In this document: positions 59,496-64,000 of the stretch, one piece after another
How the letters are laid out: every line of letters starts with the position of its first letter
Numbering within the stretch: position 1 is the stretch's first letter
NCBI GenBank assembly: GCA_016987375.1
Contig: PJRA01000313.1
Location: 3,384,361-3,448,360, forward strand
Reading direction: 5' to 3'
Source: Brachionus koreanus
Taxonomy: Eukaryota; Rotifera; Eurotatoria; Ploima; Brachionidae
Length of the DNA: 64,000 nt
The notes under the pieces: generated by a model
Databases searched by the model: none
What the model was told of the DNA's origin: nothing
What the model saw: only the letters and a program-made list of their open reading frames with translations
Position numbers and translations under genes: made by a program

Positions 59496-60138
59496 TAGTA
59501 GTAGTAGTAGTAGTTAGTATACTGCTGGTATAGTGCTTTATACTAGCGTAAATATGCGCTTAGCCATTTAGGCTATTGCAGTCCTTGTAAGTTCTGCTTG
59601 AATATTTCTTTATCAATTATTGCCTTGAAACCATTTATTGTTTTTGCTGTTATTCCTTCTTTTGGTAGCTTATTCCATGATTCAACAACTCTGCTTGTTA
59701 AAAAATGATAACGATGTTGTCCTTTTCTGCTATTCTCTCTTACAAGTTTATGATTATTTTCTCTTCTTAGATTAATGCATAAGCTATTTGCATAATTTAT
59801 CGTCTCAGAACCATTCATTATTTTAAACATCTGAATAAAATCTCCCCTTAATCGTCGTTGTTCAAGACTCATCAACAAGGAGACTTAGTCTCTCTTCATA
59901 TGGTTTGTCGCGTATACTTTTGATTATCTTGGTTGCTCTACGTTGTAGATTTTCGATTAGTTTGATGTCCGATTTTAATGAAGCTAAGAATTTAAAATCT
60001 CTTTATCTAGGTAACTAAAAGAGCTTTTGATTTGTCCTAAGACTCTATTGGCTTTAGATAATGCAAACATGCACTGTTTTCTCCATTTAAGGTCATTGGA
60101 AATAAGTATGCCAAGATCCCTCTTCTTCAATGACCACT
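59496..60138 (-). mobile_element. LINE (CR1/Jockey-like) 3' portion, degenerate
   Basis: On the minus strand, reverse-transcriptase C-terminal blocks appear in order: DLGILISNDLKWRKQCMFA, SKANRVLGQIKSSFSYLDKE, a frameshifted stretch, then LEQRRLRGDFIQMFKIMNG, NNHKLVRENSRKGQHRYHFL, TSRVVESWNKLPKE and the stop at 59573. About 75 bp of 3'UTR follow, ending in six ACT (TAG on plus) repeats at 59496-59513. Such short tandem 3' tails are typical of CR1/Jockey-type LINEs. The ORF is 5'-truncated and frameshifted, so the copy is inactive. Confidence 0.75.
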
Positions 60139-60479
60139 ATTTTTTATATAATTTAAGTAATTTTTTAAACGTTTTTTTTGTTATTTTGCTAATAAAATAT
60201 AAAAATAGTTAATATTTTTATTATTAGATGATTGTCTATTAAAAATTGATTATTTCTTATTTATTTAGAGGTAAATTTTAATAATTTTGAGATGACACAA
60301 AACTTTATTTTTTTATTCTATTTGTTTATATGTGTAATGCATACTGAGAATAAAATTTAAAATAACAAAAAAAAGAAAGTAAAAGAAAAATATTAAGTTA
60401 AAATTTATAGGAAATATAAAATAGCAGGTTAGAAATGTTTAAATATTTGATTGAAGATAAAAAAGAAGAAATTGTTAAG

Positions 60480-61606
60480 TAACGGGTGAGGCATAAGTAA
60501 ATGGACAAAAGTTAAGTTTACTTGCCAGATTATGCAAATGATCTATTTTATTTATTTTTATAAACTACTAATCATTAGCTATAATATTGCAAAAAATTTT
60601 TTTTAAAATGGGACTTTCTGGGACTGAACGAGAGAATTTTCGAAAAGCAGTCAAAAATATGTATTCACAAATGAAAAAATCTGACCTTGTCGCGCATTTA
60701 CAAAGCAAGGAATTGCTCGAAGTACCATATATAACACAATCAACCGTATTCAAAATGGAGGACCGACAAAAGACAATAAGAGAACGGATCGTCCAAGCAG
60801 CTGGACAGCTGCAAGGAAGAAAAAACTGAAAAGATTGACCAATAACCGAACTGGAGTGAGTCAAAGACGTCAAGCGTCTAATTTTCTGTCCACCAAAGAA
60901 CAGTTGGTCGACAATTAAAAAATGGGTGTATCATATCGAAAACGTGAAAAAACGCCAAAATATAGTGTCGTACAGTTTGAAAAAGCAAAGCACTTGAGCG
61001 CAAAACTTTCAAATATGCTATATCGCTCACCGTGTTCACTTATTTTGGACGACGAAAAATACTTTACTTTTTCGGGAGACAACATGCCGTGAAATGCCGG
61101 ATATTACACAAATATCAAGCCTTCTTGTCCGGACAGTATTCGCTTTGCTGGAAAAGAGAAGTTTCCCAAGAAGGTGTTGGTTTGGATAGCCATTTAAGAT
61201 CGAGGACTGTCAAATCCACTTTTTCGACTATCAAAGTAGGTTGCCATCAATTCCAATATCTATATTCACGAATATTTATTATCTATATTCATTCATTTTT
61301 GGCGTTGTTTAAGTGAGAAAGTATACGAGGGAGGTTGGCAAGCCTCAACTGAGCAGCAGCTGATTAGCCGCATTGAGTTGAAGTTGAAGGAATTCGACTT
61401 AAATTTTGTGAAATCGCTTATGGTGGGGGTCAAAGCAAAGCTCAGAAAAATCGGCCACGATGGAGTTTTTTCTTTATTTTAAAAATCTTAATTCTATTAA
61501 AAAATAAATTTTTTACCCAATACAAAAATCCATAACTTAATATCATTTTTAATTTTTGAGATATTCGCTTTTAATTTTTGTTCATTTACTTATGTCTCAC
61601 CCGTTA
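60480..61606 (+). mobile_element. Full-length but defective mariner element
   Basis: Terminal inverted repeats of about 30 bp (left ACGGGTGAGGCATAAGTAAA, right complement ACGGGTGAGACATAAGTAAA) are flanked by TA on both sides; the element is about 1.12 kb. A transposase reading starts at 60608 (MGLSGTERENFRKAVKNM) and continues in shifted frames through LILDDEKYFTFSGDNMPGN, KKVLVWIAI and EKVYEGGWQASTEQQLISRI to VKAKLRKIGHDGVFS. The first catalytic Asp block is present. The segment that should carry the second and third acidic residues is missing between about 61265 and 61310. Stops and frameshifts add to this, so it is dead. Confidence 0.9.
60608..61480 (+). pseudogene. Mariner transposase pseudogene
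   Basis: The N-terminal helix-turn-helix part is open from 60608 to the TGA at 60829. Downstream fragments in other frames keep strong similarity to mariner transposases (DDEKYFTFSGDN; DRGLSNPLFR; KVYEGGWQAST). An internal deletion removes two of the three catalytic acidic residues. It lies between the element's TIRs and has the same orientation. Confidence 0.85.
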
Positions 61607-61848
61607 GTAATTACCCAATGGAGTAGGGTATTTTATTCAATATCTTGATTCGAGCCCTTTTTCTATAGTTAAGTCATTTAAGTGATTTTTGATCTCTTTT
61701 ATATTTAAAGTGTGCACGTCTAAGCTTAAATAGACTGTAAAAAAAATTTTTTTTTTTTTCCCTTTAATTGCTAATATAAAATAAAGAAAATTTTCATAGT
61801 GTTTCAATTTTTTTTTCTCATTCGAAAGAAACCATGATCAACATATGA
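61607..61848. other. Flank of the mariner element
   Basis: Unique-looking AT-rich DNA with a T run near 61746-61762; nothing coding. Confidence 0.4.
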
Positions 61849-62133
61849 ATGGATGCTAAAAGTTTTTTGGAATTAATGGAAAAATTCGAAAATGTGAAGA
61901 GAATTACTAGTTTTCTCAACACTTTCAAAGTAATAATCGGTTTTCTGAGCCTAATAATACCTTTAGCTTTTACATTTTTTAATGGCCTTTTTAAATTGTT
62001 ATTGAGTTTTATCATTTTAATTTTAAAGTTGATGTACATTATTTTACCGTTTTTAGCAATCCTACATTGCCAAATGAATGTTGGAAGATATTCTCACATA
62101 TTTTTAAAATATCAAGGCCAAAATCAGCTCTAG
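61849..62133 (+). CDS. Possible small membrane protein, 94 aa
   Basis: ATG 61849 opens a frame with a charged amphipathic start (MDAKSFLELMEKFENVKRI) and then two hydrophobic stretches (VIIGFLSLIIPLAFTFF and LSFIILILKLMYIILPFLA), ending in a polar tail. The composition is plausible for a hairpin membrane protein, but AT-rich DNA readily yields Leu/Ile/Phe-rich chance frames. The minus-strand ORF over it is a shadow. No family recognised and no splice partners found. Confidence 0.3.
   Translation: MDAKSFLELMEKFENVKRITSFLNTFKVIIGFLSLIIPLAFTFFNGLFKLLLSFIILILKLMYIILPFLAILHCQMNVGRYSHIFLKYQGQNQL

Positions 62134-64000
<1,867 letters not shown>

Overview
The window is eukaryotic, very AT-rich nuclear DNA with animal-type genes. 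Introns are short (about 45-75 bp) with GT...AG borders, and A/T homopolymers fill the gaps. The gene set is metazoan: a GABA-B receptor, an adhesion GPCR, a CNG channel, LIV-1-type ZIP and Ctr metal transporters, SET and SMC3. The extreme AT content, compact introns and mariner/LINE relics fit a small invertebrate, most likely a monogonont rotifer such as Brachionus. The species is inference; the animal origin is not. Most genes below were assembled exon by exon from splice sites and reading phase, so many exons are shorter than any long ORF.

Layout. 0.4-3.4 kb (-): N-terminal exons of an ABCA-type transporter whose remainder lies off the left edge, with a 235-bp TTAA-flanked MITE in its intron. 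5.5-5.8 kb (-): a terminal exon, possibly a 41-aa microprotein. 7.0-10.7 kb (+): a complete GABBR2-like receptor (12 exons, 939 aa). 10.7-22.8 kb: a 12-kb gene desert. 22.8-24.1 kb (+): an intronless Ser-rich disordered orphan (455 aa). 26.8-30.1 kb (-): a complete ZIP4/ZIP12-like zinc transporter (13 exons, 664 aa). 33.0-43.3 kb (+): a complete ADGRA (GPR124/125)-like adhesion GPCR (4 exons, 1674 aa); its large first intron holds a second 235-bp MITE and a LINE relic. 43.8-44.9 kb: a long-TIR element and a LINE relic interrupted by an N gap. 45.4-49.8 kb: three small four-TM proteins, two of them clear paralogues with identical exon structure. 50.2-51.5 kb: transposon debris and a perfect hairpin. 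52.2-54.4 kb (+): a CNGB-like channel subunit (7 exons, 631 aa), convergent with a Ctr copper transporter (54.5-55.2 kb, -). 58.0-58.8 kb (+): intronless SET/TAF-I. 59.5-60.1 kb (-): LINE 3' end. 60.5-61.6 kb (+): a dead but TIR-complete mariner. 63.5 kb to the edge (+): start of SMC3.

There is no operon-like organisation; neighbours look functionally independent. The only real cluster is the four-TM group. Three separate genes concern neural or sensory signalling (GABA-B, CNG, adhesion GPCR) and two concern metal uptake (Zn, Cu), but nothing in the sequence ties them together. Several genes have a splice-acceptor-like site within 1-25 nt of the start codon and no visible upstream coding exon, consistent with 5'UTR introns or spliced-leader trans-splicing.
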